This document shows, one piece after another, positions 1 through 12,164 of a stretch of 64,000 bases of DNA (position 1 is its first letter; every line of letters begins with the position of its first letter). The stretch lies in NCBI RefSeq assembly GCF_032362555.1, contig NC_083522.1, positions 1,776,001 through 1,840,000 on the forward strand. Reading direction: 5' to 3'. Made by a program: the position numbers and the translations under genes. Below the pieces are notes generated by a model that saw only the letters and a program-made list of their open reading frames with translations, was not told where the DNA came from and ran no database searches. The DNA comes from Amyelois transitella (taxonomy: Eukaryota > Arthropoda > Insecta > Lepidoptera > Pyralidae).

Positions 1-390
1 AAAGGCAATGAATGTAATCCAAACAACTAAGTCTTATTTGTTTGGAAGAAAAAAGTTTTTTGAACACAAATTCAGAATGTTGAGCAAAACATAAAAAGGC
101 GATTTTTTATTGTTTTTTACCCTTTGTAGGTTGTAGTGAAAAATAAACTACTAATATGGAAAAGGTACGAAAAAGGTACGGTCTGCACTGAGGTACGATA
201 GTGGTACGGTTGTGTGATGAATAGTACGGAAAACCGTACTTTTTGGTACGGTCTGGCAACGCTGATGGTAGTGAGGGTTTACGAAATAAGAATGAGCATT
301 ACATCTCAAAATTTAAAAATCGAATGTCGCGCGTTTGTTTTTTGGCGCCAAAGAAAATTGACACCTTTGATAACTCTCAATTTTTTTTAG
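1..390 (+). other. intron of the TYSND1-like gene (upstream exons outside window)
   Basis: No coding sequence seen. Positions 165-255 carry six scattered GGTACG words, with GGTACGGTCTG occurring twice. The 3' end is a strong polypyrimidine-AG acceptor at 381-390. Confidence 0.5.
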
Positions 391-1218
391 TGGCGGTCCA
401 ATCTTCCGAGTGACCAAAGACAACGCTGTAGAAGTCTTAGGAATTATAGTATCCAGTGCCAAAACACACAACGGCGCGTGTTACCCTAACATCAACATGG
501 CGGTGCCCGTCAGGGCTTTTGCGCAATTGCTCAATAACTTCCTACAGGATAAAGGTAATTAAAAATTTTGTGTTGGATGAAGCAAAAGACGTATGCAGGG
601 ATCGTGGCCAGTAGAAAAGGTTAAGTCTTCTAAAGTATTTCTTAAATTTGCCTGCGTTCTTATTATTTGCTCTTAATTATAAGGTATAACCTACTTAAAC
701 AACTAGGTAGTGTAACTATGGCTTTAGTGTAAGTAAGTACCTACCTACTTGTAAAATAAAAAAATATATTTATTTATTATTTTATTTTTATTGTTTTTTG
801 TCTCGGCGAAAGGCGTGATTTTATTTTTGTAGTCGTGTAGGTAGTTACGAGTATGAAAAAATGAAGCTCGAAATAAAACAGATGGTTAATAGATAATAGA
901 GCGAGTGTATTTTAAATGACATAAATTGTACAGTAATCATCATGCCCTTATCGTTGGTCCTGAATGCGATGCTGCGATTCCTTGCTTGTCGAACGACGAG
1001 TCTAGCATCCGCTATGACTGAAATTATAGATTGAATTAGACGTTTTTATACGAAGCTGAGTATACTTTAAGATGAAGTCCTTATTAATTACGTAAATAGG
1101 GTGTAATAAAATGAAACAATTGTTTTTTACAGATGTCAGCAAACTTTCGACGATAGAGAACAACAGAGAAATGATACAATCGCAATGGAGACTGATGCCA
1201 TATCGGTCAAAAATATAG
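391..1218 (+). CDS. Tysnd1: TYSND1-like peroxisomal leader-peptide processing protease, C-terminal two exons (5' partial)
   Basis: Two exons are visible: 391-554 and 1133-1218. The first follows a T8AG acceptor and starts on the last base of a codon, so the frame reads x-GGPIF. This fits the SGGP active-site serine motif of trypsin-like proteases, with the serine codon split by the intron. It continues with GIIVSSAKTHNG and YPNINMAVPVRAF, the last beta strands of the protease fold. The last exon ends QWRLMPYRSKI and a stop. WRL...RSK-L is also how vertebrate TYSND1 ends, and SKI is a PTS1-like signal, so import into the peroxisome matrix is inferred. TYSND1 cleaves PTS2 leaders and matures beta-oxidation enzymes (family knowledge). 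The upstream exons, including His and Asp of the triad, lie left of the window. A polyadenylation signal AATAAA sits at 1428-1433. A plant DEG15-type homologue would look similar, but the C-terminus favours TYSND1. Confidence 0.8.
573..625 (+). mobile_element. Rep-B fragment in the last TYSND1 intron
   Basis: A short piece matching the GGATGAAGC...GCAGGGATCGTGGC part of the Rep-B 3' end; no tail is kept. Confidence 0.5.
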
Positions 1219-2636
1219 TCTAGACTTGACAAAATACCTTAGTATGAGGCAATTTGGACATTGTTAAGAAGTGAAATATAAAATGTTATTACTTCTGTGA
1301 TGTTAATTTAGGTTTTAAGGTGACAATTTTTTAATATTTTTGTAAATAATATAATTTTTATTTAGCTAATATTTATTAAATTTAAGTGGCTTTATAATTC
1401 ATGTACGAGTATGTACTGAACAATTTTAATAAAACATTGCAATATTTATTGTAGTAGCTTTTAATTATTATTAGCGGCCCCTCCGAGTCTAGCACGATAT
1501 CCCTTGAAAATAATTATGTACCTACGTATCAACCTTCAGGAATCGTTTTTCAAAAATATCAGATTATAAAATACATTAGGCAGGTATTGATAAGACATCA
1601 TTTGTCTTAGATATCACGTGTCTCATCAAACACCGTGTGCATCAGACATTACGTGCCTCATCAGACGTCACGTGACAAGATGTCCGGTCATCGATAATTA
1701 AAAAATAATCAAAAATGTTAAAGTCTAATTTAAACTTGGGATTCTTGTAAGCGGTAGTTAATCTGTCAACTTCTATTTTTTTTCTTTCTTTATATTGTCA
1801 TTTTAATAAATATACCTAATTAAATAATATAAACTAATTTTAATTTTAATAATGATAAAAAAAAATTATATTTCAATTCAATTACTAGGCCATACAGCTG
1901 AACGTGGTATTTTAGTCTTATTGAAACTATTGGTTCTGTCTAAACCATATGTTAAGTTTTTAAATCTGTGATGTATGTACATAATTTATTATTATTATTA
2001 TTATTATTATTTTTTGTAATGGAATTTATTATTATTTAATTTATTCATTATTTATTTTTATATTATTATTCAATGAATGTATTAAAAATGTAATTTTGTG
2101 TCAACGATATGGGTCTAGAAACCTGGAATAAATGATTTTTATTTTTATTTTATTTTATTTTATTTTTTTTTATAATTATGTATATATTTCTTGTCATGCA
2201 AAAATAGCATTTTTTGTTCTCTTGTCAACTTGCTGTGCTGTCACTGTCACATTACAATTTTGACGTTTAAAATAATGTCAGATTCAACATTGCCAACTCT
2301 AAGTCTCCACACGTAGCTCTACGTATAGGTTTAAAAAAAATAATAATAATAAATTTCAAAGACTTGTAATTTCTTTGATAAACTCTTCCTTATGTCAAGC
2401 TACAATTTTTTTAAATTGTGCTCTATCATTGATTACGATTTGTATGTATGTTCAGTTTGTCGAGACAAGTAGGCCGTCTTCGCCTTTTCAAATTTGGAGT
2501 TGGCAATATTGGTCAGATTGTCATTCATGTCAATTTGTTTGTCAGATCTCAGTCTTTTGTGTTATGTTGTGAACGTCGGGCATTTGAACTGTTTTAATAG
2601 TGTAATCTAATAAAAAACTGAACAAAATTAAAAGAA
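1219..2636. other. intergenic region between TYSND1-like gene and CPTP
   Basis: Holds the 3' UTR and AATAAA (1428-1433) of the left gene, an E-box-rich minisatellite (1600-1680), ATT trinucleotide runs (1988-2015), an ATTTT-rich run near 2138-2170, and the presumed CPTP promoter and 5' UTR before 2637. No gene is supported here. Confidence 0.6.
1600..1680. repeat. degenerate minisatellite with CACGTG E-boxes
   Basis: About four degenerate units of roughly 20-25 bp, each carrying CATC(A)..ACGTG. Two contain a full CACGTG (1615-1620 and 1669-1674). The last gives the 10-bp palindrome GTCACGTGAC (1667-1676), which equals the CLEAR/TFEB-MITF consensus. It lies 0.96 kb upstream of the CPTP start codon. 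Regulatory use is inference only. Confidence 0.45.
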
Positions 2637-5600
2637 ATGTCTAACGAAAACACGCTAGACTTACATTACGTTCATCAGTCGTTCCAAAGGAGCCTCAAAG
2701 AAGAGGATGATGTTGTAATAGAGGCTTACATAGATGGCTATAATGAGCTGGTCAAGTAAGGATTTTAATTGGATGCTATGCTTTAATTTATTACCATATG
2801 GCTTTTGTCTGACAAGAAACCCTATTTCCCAGGTTCTTAAATCTTATCGGATCAGTATTTTCATTCGTAAGTAGTGATGTTAAGAGTAAAATAAAGGTGA
2901 TGGAAAAACACAAGGAAGGAGAAAATGCAATTTATTACGAATCCTTTAAGAAGATGATGAAGTATGAGAAAGAGACTTGTTTGCACGAGAAGAGTGGCTT
3001 CGTATCTGGCTCTAGAACTATGCTCAGATTACATAGAGGTTTAGGTGAGTTATATGTTTTCCTTTCTATGTTTTGTTTTGTTTTGTATCCTCACAGAATT
3101 ACCTCAACTAAATTTTATTACTAGTTTAAGAGACACCACGAATCGTCGGGTTCACACATTAACAGTGCATTTAACCCTGTTTCATTCATTCTGTAAAATG
3201 ATATGCATTTTTATTAATAAATATTGATTTCATCAAGAGCAGGGGTAAAATTAAAAACATCAAGATGTTATTTACAAAGTCGGTCAGACTGTTTGTCAGT
3301 GAATAAAACACGAAAAATGTTGTGCTTCTGTAATTAAATTTTTATTGCACCTGTAAGGAGTGTTATATTTAGATAAGGTTATCTATATTTTTTAGGTATA
3401 GATAACTTTGATTGTTTTTTTTCGTACTGTAGAAAAAATACCTTAATTCAGATTTTCCTTATTTTACCCTTGAGCTAAAAATTTGCTCGAGCATATTTTT
3501 GGTGTGCCATTTTTCACTAATAATGCATTATCTACCAATCTTCCATCTGGCAAAAAACAGAAATATAATATGCATATTTAAAAACAAGGTATTTTTTTAA
3601 AGACATTTTATTCTATCGCATTCTGTCACCTGCACATTGAATGATGCCTCTAATAATGCTAATGTTAGTTAGGATAATTGGTTAACTTTAATGTGGTTTT
3701 GTCCTTAAGTCACCTTCCAAAGAAATAAATGGGACTTCAGTGGATCAGATACACCATGTGTAAGGTTACCCAGTTCTTTGAATGTGGAATGCGTATTCCA
3801 CAATCAAAGAACTGGGTAATGAATATTTTATCCATAAAATATATATATATATTTTTTTTCTTTTTTCAATATTAAATCTCATCTCATAAATATATAAAAT
3901 TAAACAATGTATTCTCTCGTCCACATTCTATTCTAAGTATAATTTAATATTGTGAAGTTGACGTTGTTGAAGAAAATGCTGCAGTGCAGTTTGTTACCGC
4001 TTCTTCTGCACTGACGCCTTGGAAGCGGCAGTAAACTTAGTTTTTAAGTAATTTATTTGACGTCAACCAATATTGTTAAACCATACGACAATTATTAAGC
4101 GATATATAGTATCCTATAATAATGAATAAAAATTTTGAATTTGAATTTAATCTAACTTTCTTGTTGTCTTCAGATTTTATTAGACTATTTCTAAAGAGAT
4201 TAAGCGAGGCGGATGAGACAATGAACACTTGCACAACCTGTCAGGGCTCGTACAACGAAACACTGGCCGAGTTCCACCCGTGGTACATTCGGAAAGCCGC
4301 CACCTTGGCCATGCACGCGTTGCCGACAAGACCAGACTTATTGAAAAAGGTAGGAATATCATTTATAATTATGTACTATGTGTAATGTGGTTCCCGGCAG
4401 TTAGGTTAGAATAGGACCACTCCACATATTGCCAATGGGTGTTAGAAAAGGCGACTAAGGGAAAGGCTAATTCACTTGGAATTCTTTATGAAGATGATTG
4501 GCTAGCAAACTGTCACTATTTGAATCACAATTCCATAATTTCGTTATATAGCTGAACATGGCCTTTCAGATTTTTTGAGACTGTTGGCTCTGTCTACCCC
4601 AAAAGACAGGATTATGTTTGTATGTAAATGAGGATGTGGTGTAAAGGAAAATAATTTGAATTATAATTAGGTATATGATAATATTTGTTAATAATAGAAG
4701 TTTGTTTTATCATAATATGTTTTATAATCTGGCATGATATAATTTTAATAGAATATTATCATATCTACATACATATCAAGTGGCCTGATGTCAAATTTTC
4801 TGATAATTTTTCATTGAGTTTTACAAACATATATTTTATATTTGATCAAAACTGCATCTTAGCGATATATCCCGCGCGAATTTAGTGCCATCTACAAAAA
4901 TTACAGTTAACCGAAATTAGTGAGAAGGCTTATTAGGTTAAACCCAAAAGATAATAGAATAGATTTATTTTCAAAATTGGATACAAGGTATCTCTTATTG
5001 ACGTCACATCACTTAAATTTATTACTTCTACCGCTTCCAAAGCGCATGTGTAGAAGAAGCGGCGGTACAAACTACACTGCAGCAGAAATAAACCTGTATA
5101 CCTGCAAAAACTAGAAAGACTTTGGAAGTGAATTCTAGAGCCGTAGCCGAAAGAATTGGAGACAAAATCTGTACGGTCAAAAAGGGTAGGAAGAGTTAAC
5201 TTATTAAAGAACGTAGGATTCTTTCGTAAATGGAACATACCTAATAGTTCGAAGTCTTTTTTTGAAATATGTAATCACGATGATGATAATTTAGAATGTT
5301 ATAGAGCTGACATAGATCGTGAACATTACTAAGTTGAATATATATACTATAGGTGGTATACTATTATCTGTGGCTCACTGTACATACCTCATTTGTTTTG
5401 TTTGCAATGCATATTATTTAAGCCAATGATTTGGCCACTTCTGGTCATTGAATTGATCTCGATGCCGTCCCGTCATTCGCCGCGAAGGTCGTCCAAAATT
5501 ATCAGCAATTATCAAGATAGGCTTGTATGTGCGTCTGTGTGTCATGTTATCTATACATACGTATATTTGTAAGTGTTTGTTTGTTAGCTTTAATCTCAGC

Positions 5601-6769
5601 AATTAAAAGCGTCAGCGGCTCAGTGGTTAACTTATCAAATTTATGACATAACTAGCTGTGCCCGCGACTTCGTCCGCGTGGAATAGTTATTTTGGGCATC
5701 ATTGAAGCCCTCAAGAATGAATAAATTTCCCCGATTTTTTCACATTTTCCATTATTTCTTTGCTCCTTACAGTGGCAGCATGATGTTATATAGCCTAAAG
5801 CCTTCCTCGATAAATGGTCTATTCAACACAAAAAATTTTTCATTTCGAACGAGTAGTTCAAAATTCAAAAGAATTCAAAATTTTTATTTATTATTATAGG
5901 ATACTTCATATCACTTAATAATTGTCAAAACGTATGGTTTAACAACATTGGTTGACGTCAAATAAATAACTTAAAACTAACTTTACTGCCGTTGAGTTAG
6001 TATCTCGTAACACAAGTTTCGAACTTACTTCGAAGCAAACTCAATCTGTGTAATTTGGCCCGCATATATTTATTTATAAGGTTTTGCTTTGTATGTACTA
6101 CCTACAGTCTCCTGCTATACCCTCCATACCTCACATACATACATAAAGTCACGTCTATATTTCTTGCGGGGTAGACAGAGCCAGGTGCCGTGTGGTTCCC
6201 GGCACCAATACAAAAAAGAATAGGACCACTCCATCTCTTTCCCGTGGATGTCGTAAAAGGCGACTAAGGGATAGGCTAACAAACTTTTTTAGGCGATGTG
6301 CTAGCAACCTGTCATTATTGGAATCTCAATTCTATCATTAAGCCAAATAGCTGAATGTGGCCATTCAGTCTTTTCAAGACTGTTGGCTCTGTCTACCCCG
6401 CAAGGGATATAGACGTGACCATATGTATTTATGTATGTAGACAGAGCCAATATCCGTTCTTAGCCCATCGCCTAAAAAAATGAACCCCAGTTTTATAAGC
6501 TTAGTCGCCTTTTACGACATTCATGGTGGTGGATGGTGATATGGAGTGGACCCATTCATTTAGTATTTGTAGGTACCTCATATTGATTGTCGAAACGACA
6601 TTACACGTACATAGAATATATTTTATCAATTTTTTTTTAGATCTTTGGCACTGACGAGAAGTTATCAGCGGCGTTGATAGTGCTCCCCCAAGCCCTGACT
6701 TCATGCGACGAGGTTTACAACAGGGTACAACAGTTGTACACGGAGTTTGAATTCCATGAGCTACCTTAG
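2637..6769 (+). CDS. CPTP: ceramide-1-phosphate transfer protein (GLTP fold), complete
   Basis: Four exons join cleanly: 2637-2755, 2833-3044, 4174-4349, 6641-6769 (636 nt, 211 aa; the family is about 214 aa). Exon phases are 2, 1, 0 and all introns are GT-AG. The start ATG has context AAGAAATGTCT and opens MSNENTLDLHYVHQSF. The GLTP-fold lipid headgroup site is recognisable: the S-S-D55-V-K-S-K59-I segment, the arginine-rich RTMLRLHRGL (101-110) and H145 in FHPWYIR. The last exon supplies the closing helices and ends FEFHELP. The family moves ceramide-1-phosphate between membranes in the cytosol. There is no signal peptide or membrane segment. Introns 2 and 3 are filled with repeats. Plain GLTP is less likely because the SSDVxSKI and RLHRGL segments are CPTP-like. 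Confidence 0.9.
3766..3819. repeat. near-perfect 25-bp inverted repeat, 4-nt loop
   Basis: Left arm 3766-3790 starts TTACCCAGTTCTTTGA; right arm 3795-3819 ends TCAAAGAACTGGGTAA. The arms differ at one of 25 positions and the loop is GCGT. The loop is very small for a microRNA precursor; a foldback or MITE remnant is more likely. Confidence 0.85.
3960..4140 (-). mobile_element. Rep-F copy (reverse)
   Basis: Contains the complement of the GCTTCTTCTGCA/GCGGCAGTAAAC core and the flanking TTTGACGTCAACCAAT and AATGAATAAAAATTTTGAAT segments that recur at 5862-5993, 42425-42535 and 47190-47370. Confidence 0.6.
4385..4628 (+). mobile_element. Rep-A copy, CPTP intron 3
   Basis: Near full-length but diverged: starts at GTGGTTCCCGGCA, has AAGGCGACTAAGG and ACTGTTGGCTCTGTCTACCC, ends GTTTGTATGTA. 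Confidence 0.75.
4938..5120 (+). mobile_element. Rep-F copy
   Basis: Runs from AATAGAATAGATTTATTTTC through TTGGATACAAGGTATC and the CCGCTTCCAAAGCGCATGTG core to ACACTGCAGCA. A second copy with the same layout is at 16981-17125. Confidence 0.65.
5651..5861 (+). mobile_element. Lep1-type Helitron, 3' truncated
   Basis: Starts ACTAGCTGTGCCCGCGACTT and continues through the AAGCCTTCCTCGATAAATGG segment. It breaks off after the GAACGAGTAGTTC region before the usual TATAATATTAGTATAGAT end; a reverse Rep-F fragment follows directly. Confidence 0.8.
5862..6075. mobile_element. reverse Rep-F fragment joined to SINE-D tail
   Basis: 5862-5993 is Rep-F in reverse (ATTGGTTGACGTCAAA...). 5994-6075 is the SINE-D 3' tail (GTTAGTATCTCGTAACACAA to ATATATTTATTTA). 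It is a composite of nested insertions. Confidence 0.6.
6184..6440 (+). mobile_element. Rep-A copy, near full length
   Basis: All Rep-A blocks are present in order, from GTGCCGTGTGGTTCCCGGCA to the ATGTATGT tail. A reverse partial copy abuts at 6441-6575, forming a head-to-head pair just before CPTP exon 4. Confidence 0.85.
6441..6575 (-). mobile_element. Rep-A partial copy (reverse)
   Basis: GACAGAGCCAA..., then AGCCCATCGCCTAAAAAA and CGCCTTTTACGACATTCATGG; the middle part is deleted. Confidence 0.7.
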
Positions 6770-6892
6770 TAAGGTACAGTTTTGAATATCGTCAGTAAGA
6801 TGTCAACAGTTACTCGTGATGATGGAACTAAAACCCCTGGATATGAAAAGTCTTTAAATCTCTTTCAAATTAGGCCAATTGATACTGTCGCG

Positions 6893-7110
6893 ACTTGATC
6901 GATCGCGAATCACAGTGAATAAACGACGCGCTCAACCAATAGCAGCGAAGAGTCTTTGACGCCATCTCAAACGTCACACGTCACCAAGCCTATCACAGCG
7001 CGTGTGCTACATCGCGCAAACAAAGATTTCACGGATTGGAGCAAAAATACAAACTCCGACTCAACATCGTCTGTCGTGCGGTTCCTATAACAACAGTGGT
7101 GACCCCGTCA
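6893..7110 (+). mobile_element. possible LTR/5'-leader fragment of an LTR retrotransposon
   Basis: This segment is richer in GC than its surroundings and ends CTATAACAACAGTGGTGACCCC. TGGTGACCCCG resembles the primer-binding junction found after the 5' LTR of BEL/gypsy-type elements. AATAAA lies at 6919-6924. No second LTR, gag or pol was seen nearby, so this would be a solo or truncated remnant just after the CPTP stop codon. It may form part of the CPTP 3' UTR. Confidence 0.35.
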
Positions 7111-10100
7111 TGATTAGACGCAACCTTCTTCATCATAAACTCAAATCCTCTCCATCATTACTTATAAATGAAAAAATATTGATGAATGTGTATGAAGAAG
7201 AAGAATGCAAGATGTCATGTCTACGGATAACCAAATATTCATTTACCGGTCATGATATGACTAAGCGTTGCGCTTTTTTTATTACAAGTAACACTGTTTG
7301 TCAAGAAATTTTATAAATTTGGTCTGAAAATGTTAAATTTTCAATGATTCCGTTAAATGCTGTAAGTTAAGCCTTAAAGTACAATGTATATTACTGTTTA
7401 TGATAATTTAACATAATTTAGCAGATGTAATTAAGTTTTCCCCCGTTTTTATAAGCGCGGGATATTATAAGGTGCTTATACTTAATAATTACTGATCAGT
7501 AAATTTCTATGTTAAATAAAAATTAAATGTATTTTATACTCTTGCTTAACGCGTATATAATGTGAACAGACAAAATACCACATCTAGTTTTTTTAAATTA
7601 TGGTATTTAGAAATGGTTGATTTAAAATCAAATACCAAAGAAATTATGCCAATTTATCAAAATTACATGACTAAATTTGTTCAAAAAGTGATCTCAATTT
7701 TTTTTTACACGATTTATTGTCATGATGTCCTAAAACCATTTATGTAAGTATTAGCAGCTATGTCGCACAGTGTCTTACATGTTGTACAAGTAAATATACA
7801 GATTTATAATTTTTAAAATTTTCAGAACTTCAATTCTAACAACATTAGTTTTGTTATTGTTATATCTAACAACATTGTATTGTATAACACTGAAATACTA
7901 ATTTATGAACATAGAGATCACGAGTTTCAATCTTTTCGTCTAGCCTTATTGTAATTTCTTCTACAAATAATGCCGGTTATTTATTTTATAGGTATTCAAA
8001 AATGAATGGTTTTCTAAATGGATATTCATATAATAAAAATAAATTCACAAATTCTGCTAAATAAATATCTTATTGTAAAGTATTTTCGACCATTTATTTT
8101 GGAACCACAATACAAAATTAGGTTTGGTAAAATTTGAGCTCAATTTGTAACTATTGCTCAGATCATTTCATATAATCTGTAGCTTTTGTACCGAACTGTA
8201 ATGGATAATTGCTTTAAACATATGAATTTTGTACATGATACCTCAAACGAGGTTGTCACTATATTAATTAAGTATTAAAAAAAATATAATTATAAGTGTT
8301 TGCCCTATAATTAATATCATGTATGTTATATCTAAGTGATATATACATTTGCGTATTTTCATAAATGCTTTTTCACCCACATGTACAAAAATTGTATTAA
8401 ATCTATTGTAGTTTGCATAAACATTCCATGTACATCTAAACTTTTATTATTTGTTTGCAAAGGAATCTATCTAAAATAAAAATATTTTTTTGTCTTTGGT
8501 TTGTTTTTATATGAAATATTCGTAAGTACGGTCAATATTTTGTAAAGTGCTTTAGAAGCTTTACACCTACGCGTGGCATATTGTATTACAGTCTCGATTT
8601 ATTATCTGTTTGCCAGTTTTTCTAACTAAATACATAACTAAATATATCAAAATCGATATGTGTCAGTAAGTTGTTATACATACCTACATATTTATTTATC
8701 ATTTAAATTCTAAAATGTATAATTTTATACAAAATACTGTTATAATTTTCATATTGTGTGCTAAATTGCTTTAGAACTAGATTTAAATAATACTTAAATG
8801 CATAATGTACCTAGGGTATTTAAGTTTTACAACTTTAGGCACAAACTTTGATTATGTTAGTATACTAAAATCAACAAACATGTGCTTTGATGATGTATAT
8901 TCTTGCCTTTTTGTATAATTTTATTGAAATTTTATGATTATTTAAGTCATTCTCTTCAGTATTTTTTTCTTTACTTTTTAAGCAATTGCCTAATTTTAAA
9001 TGTGAAGAATAAGATTTTCTTTCAATATTCGCACCTAGCAAATCAAATCAAATGAAATAGCTGTTTTTATAAATCCTAAACCTTGTAGTCGTATGTGTTT
9101 ACCTGTTTATTTTTTCTGTCCTCGTGAACTATGAATTTTTACGAGAACAGAAAAAAACAGGTGTTGTATTTAGCAGACCCTGAGATTTATATTTTATTTT
9201 AGCCATAACATGAGCGAACATTCCTGAAACATGGCTGACGTAGTTAATTTATGTATAAGTCTTATATGTATGAGATTTTTTATTTACAATTACATAAATA
9301 TTTTGCCAAGTATTTTGAATTTTATTTCAGCTGATTCTTCGTTATAATTTGTTGCGTGAAATATCCATCTTTCATTTGAATGAAAAATTCCGCTTCATTT
9401 AGTCGATAGTTCTTTTAGTTGGCTACCTACCAGCTAAAAGTGAACTAACTTTCTTACATCCAGAATGTGAAGTCAATTTGGAAATGATAATTGCATCCTT
9501 ACAACTAGCGTATAGGATTTTTTGGCGGAAACGCTAATTATTACTCGACCAATATACGAATATTCTATAACGAAAAGTAAGTTAAACTGAACACAAAAAT
9601 TAGCTCATTAAGAAGTTACATTGCCCCAAGTAAGAAAAATAATTCCGTTAATAAAATAGTTCTCATAATAAACAATAAAACAACAATAGACAATCTGGTC
9701 ATTTATTCGATGCATAAAAATAAAAGTAACATATTAACTTATTACATACATTTGGATGGCTTCATCCTAACATAAAATTAACAATACGAAATAATAATGA
9801 ACTTATCTTTAGCTCACAGTTCGCTTATATTAATATTAATCTATACAATAACAATCTTTACAGTTTGTTAAAATAGGTAATTATATGAAGAAACTTTGGC
9901 TCCTCTATTTTATAACTATAATTTGAAGGTAAATTAGAGAACCTTACCTTCGTAAATATAAACTAAAGTGTAAATTCATGATTCGGGTCAATCGACAAAT
10001 GGTGTCGTACCAAAAACAAAAGAATAATACTTTGAATAATGCAATGACGTGAGATACTTATCTTTTTAAATTTTATTTCAAACAAAATAATTAGAAGTAT

Positions 10101-12164
10101 GTAATTTAATGATGCATTACAAAATATTGCAAGAACTTTTTGTAAATATAATTTAATAGCAGTTGATTTGTAACTTTGTTTCTGAAATTTTACTTCTCTT
10201 AATGTGAAAAAAATTAATAACGAGTATAAAAATAGAGCAGCCGAAGATATCAAGTATTAATTAAGTAAATTACAATATTATTTACAGTTCATACTGAGAA
10301 TGTTAGCTACTTGTTAATATTAAACGTCCCAACAATTCAGTAGGTACAAATACTTAAAGACACATTATGAACCTTGGAATCGCTCCATATTTTCCTTGTG
10401 GAAGTCGTAGGAACCGACTAAAGGACAAAGGCACAAACTAGTCAGTGCCACAAAAACCTAAGCCTGGTTGGTATCAAATTTTGCTTCCTATCGTCTAAAC
10501 TTTGCTAAATCTTTTCACAGCATATATAGTATCGCATGATATATATTCTTTTTTGTAGATAGAAAGAAAAATGTTTGCTTAAATGAAACCAAACTCAAAC
10601 TATTTGTACTAAATTTATGTCAGAACAACCGAGACCGACGTATAAACGTAATATATGGAACATAAAATCGGATGTTTTTTTTCCACTTGCAAAAACCTAT
10701 ATTATATTTTTAAAAAGTGCCTATGATAAATTAAACTACAGAAATTATTTTACAATAAATACAGCCTCTAAGGAGGAACACATTTCTTGCCAATTAAAAT
10801 TGGACGTAATAAAAAAAAAGATCTATTTTTCGAGTGACCATAAACATGTGTAAAAAGATTTCTGAAGAAAAAGATAGATAAAAATAATAATAATAACCAC
10901 TTTATTTGTTTATGGCTCAAACAGATTTGTGAAATTGTATCTTCTTCATTATATCTATAATATAAAAATTGCTGTAATATATTTTAACACTATATTGGCT
11001 GACGACAAAAAAAAAAGCAAAAATAAAGTTATTTGAGTATATAACACAATTTTTTTACTTTAAAATACTACAAATTCCTAAATTATTTATTAATTACAAT
11101 AATTATAATAACAATCAAAGCTAAAATGTACTAATATTACTTTGTACAATGTTATTGCTTTAGTTTTAATATTACCTAATGCTTAGAAAATTGGACTTAA
11201 TAATTATTGGAATATGGTATATACTGGAGCGTATTAATAGATTATCAACTTCAAGACGGCGCGAACATTTTATAGCTATTTTAAAAATTTATAGAATCTA
11301 TTGTAGAATGAAAAGCTACAAAATAATTTCTTGACTTTATTTTCTCAATTATGATGAAAAAAAGAACTATGACTATTTTGAGGCAGATAATCTAAGGCCG
11401 TCACCATAGAAATCGGAATAATATAAGACAATAGAAATGCCACATTGTACTTACAATAAATCTCAGAATTGACATGCAATAACAAAAAGTTTTGGCGTCA
11501 CAACCGTCAGTCGCGAGGTCACATTCACCATTATCTACAAGTCAACAGCACTCGCAGCACGCGCGACGCAGTTTTTATCGCGCGAAAAACTATCGCTGTT
11601 TCGCTTTTAATTGTGACGTGAAAAGGGACAGCGATAGTGCCACATGATACTGGGGCGGATCTATTGTCTTATACATTATTCAGAATTCAATGACTATCAC
11701 AGTTTAAGACTGTTTAGCGTATAATACCATCCAATTAGAAGGGCATACTAAATTCAGTGCTGCCCCCTAGTTTTAACAAATGATTTCATTTGTGAAAAAT
11801 TAAAAATTGCAAGATTCAATAGCATTTTTAAGCACAGCCTGAGGCGTGATCGCTTTTCGTAGCTCTCATAAACTGTTTCAAATGGGTTGAAATGTCACGA
11901 TTTCAACGCCATCTGGCCTGGTCATACTTATTACTTACTAGCTTTTACCAGCGGCTTCGAATAAATTTAGGGCCACCTACAAAAGTTCAGTAGATAACGT
12001 ATTAAGACACAACAAACAAATAAACTTACTTTCGCATTTTAATAATTAGTTGGGATTTTAAATATCCGATCTCTGAAACGCTATTTGAAAAGCAAGACCG
12101 TGCCGCCATCTAGCGTTTTAGTCTTAAATCTATGACTGTAACGCCATCTACCGAACTACTCTTG
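7111..12164. other. AT-rich intergenic region between CPTP and RCHY1 (convergent genes)
   Basis: No protein-coding gene supported; all open frames are short and AT-driven. AATAAA signals near 7514 and 8474 could end a long CPTP 3' UTR. 9107-9160 folds imperfectly (ACCTGTTTATTTTTTCTGT against ACAGAAAAAAACAGGT). 10365-10480 is a decayed Rep-A trace (GTGGAAGTCGTAGGAACCGACTAAAGG). 11500-11640 is locally GC-rich with an 11-bp inverted repeat ACTATCGCTGT/ACAGCGATAGT. Confidence 0.55.

Larger units (their letters stand above)
3045..4173 (+). other. CPTP intron 2
   Basis: AT-rich. It contains the near-perfect hairpin at 3766-3819, an AT run near 3838-3860 and a reverse Rep-F copy at 3960-4140. No coding exon seen. 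Confidence 0.6.

Noticed and set aside
7002..7316. 104-aa plus-strand ORF as a gene
   Set aside because: Its start lies in the LTR-like fragment and the rest is AT-driven; no domain or splice support.
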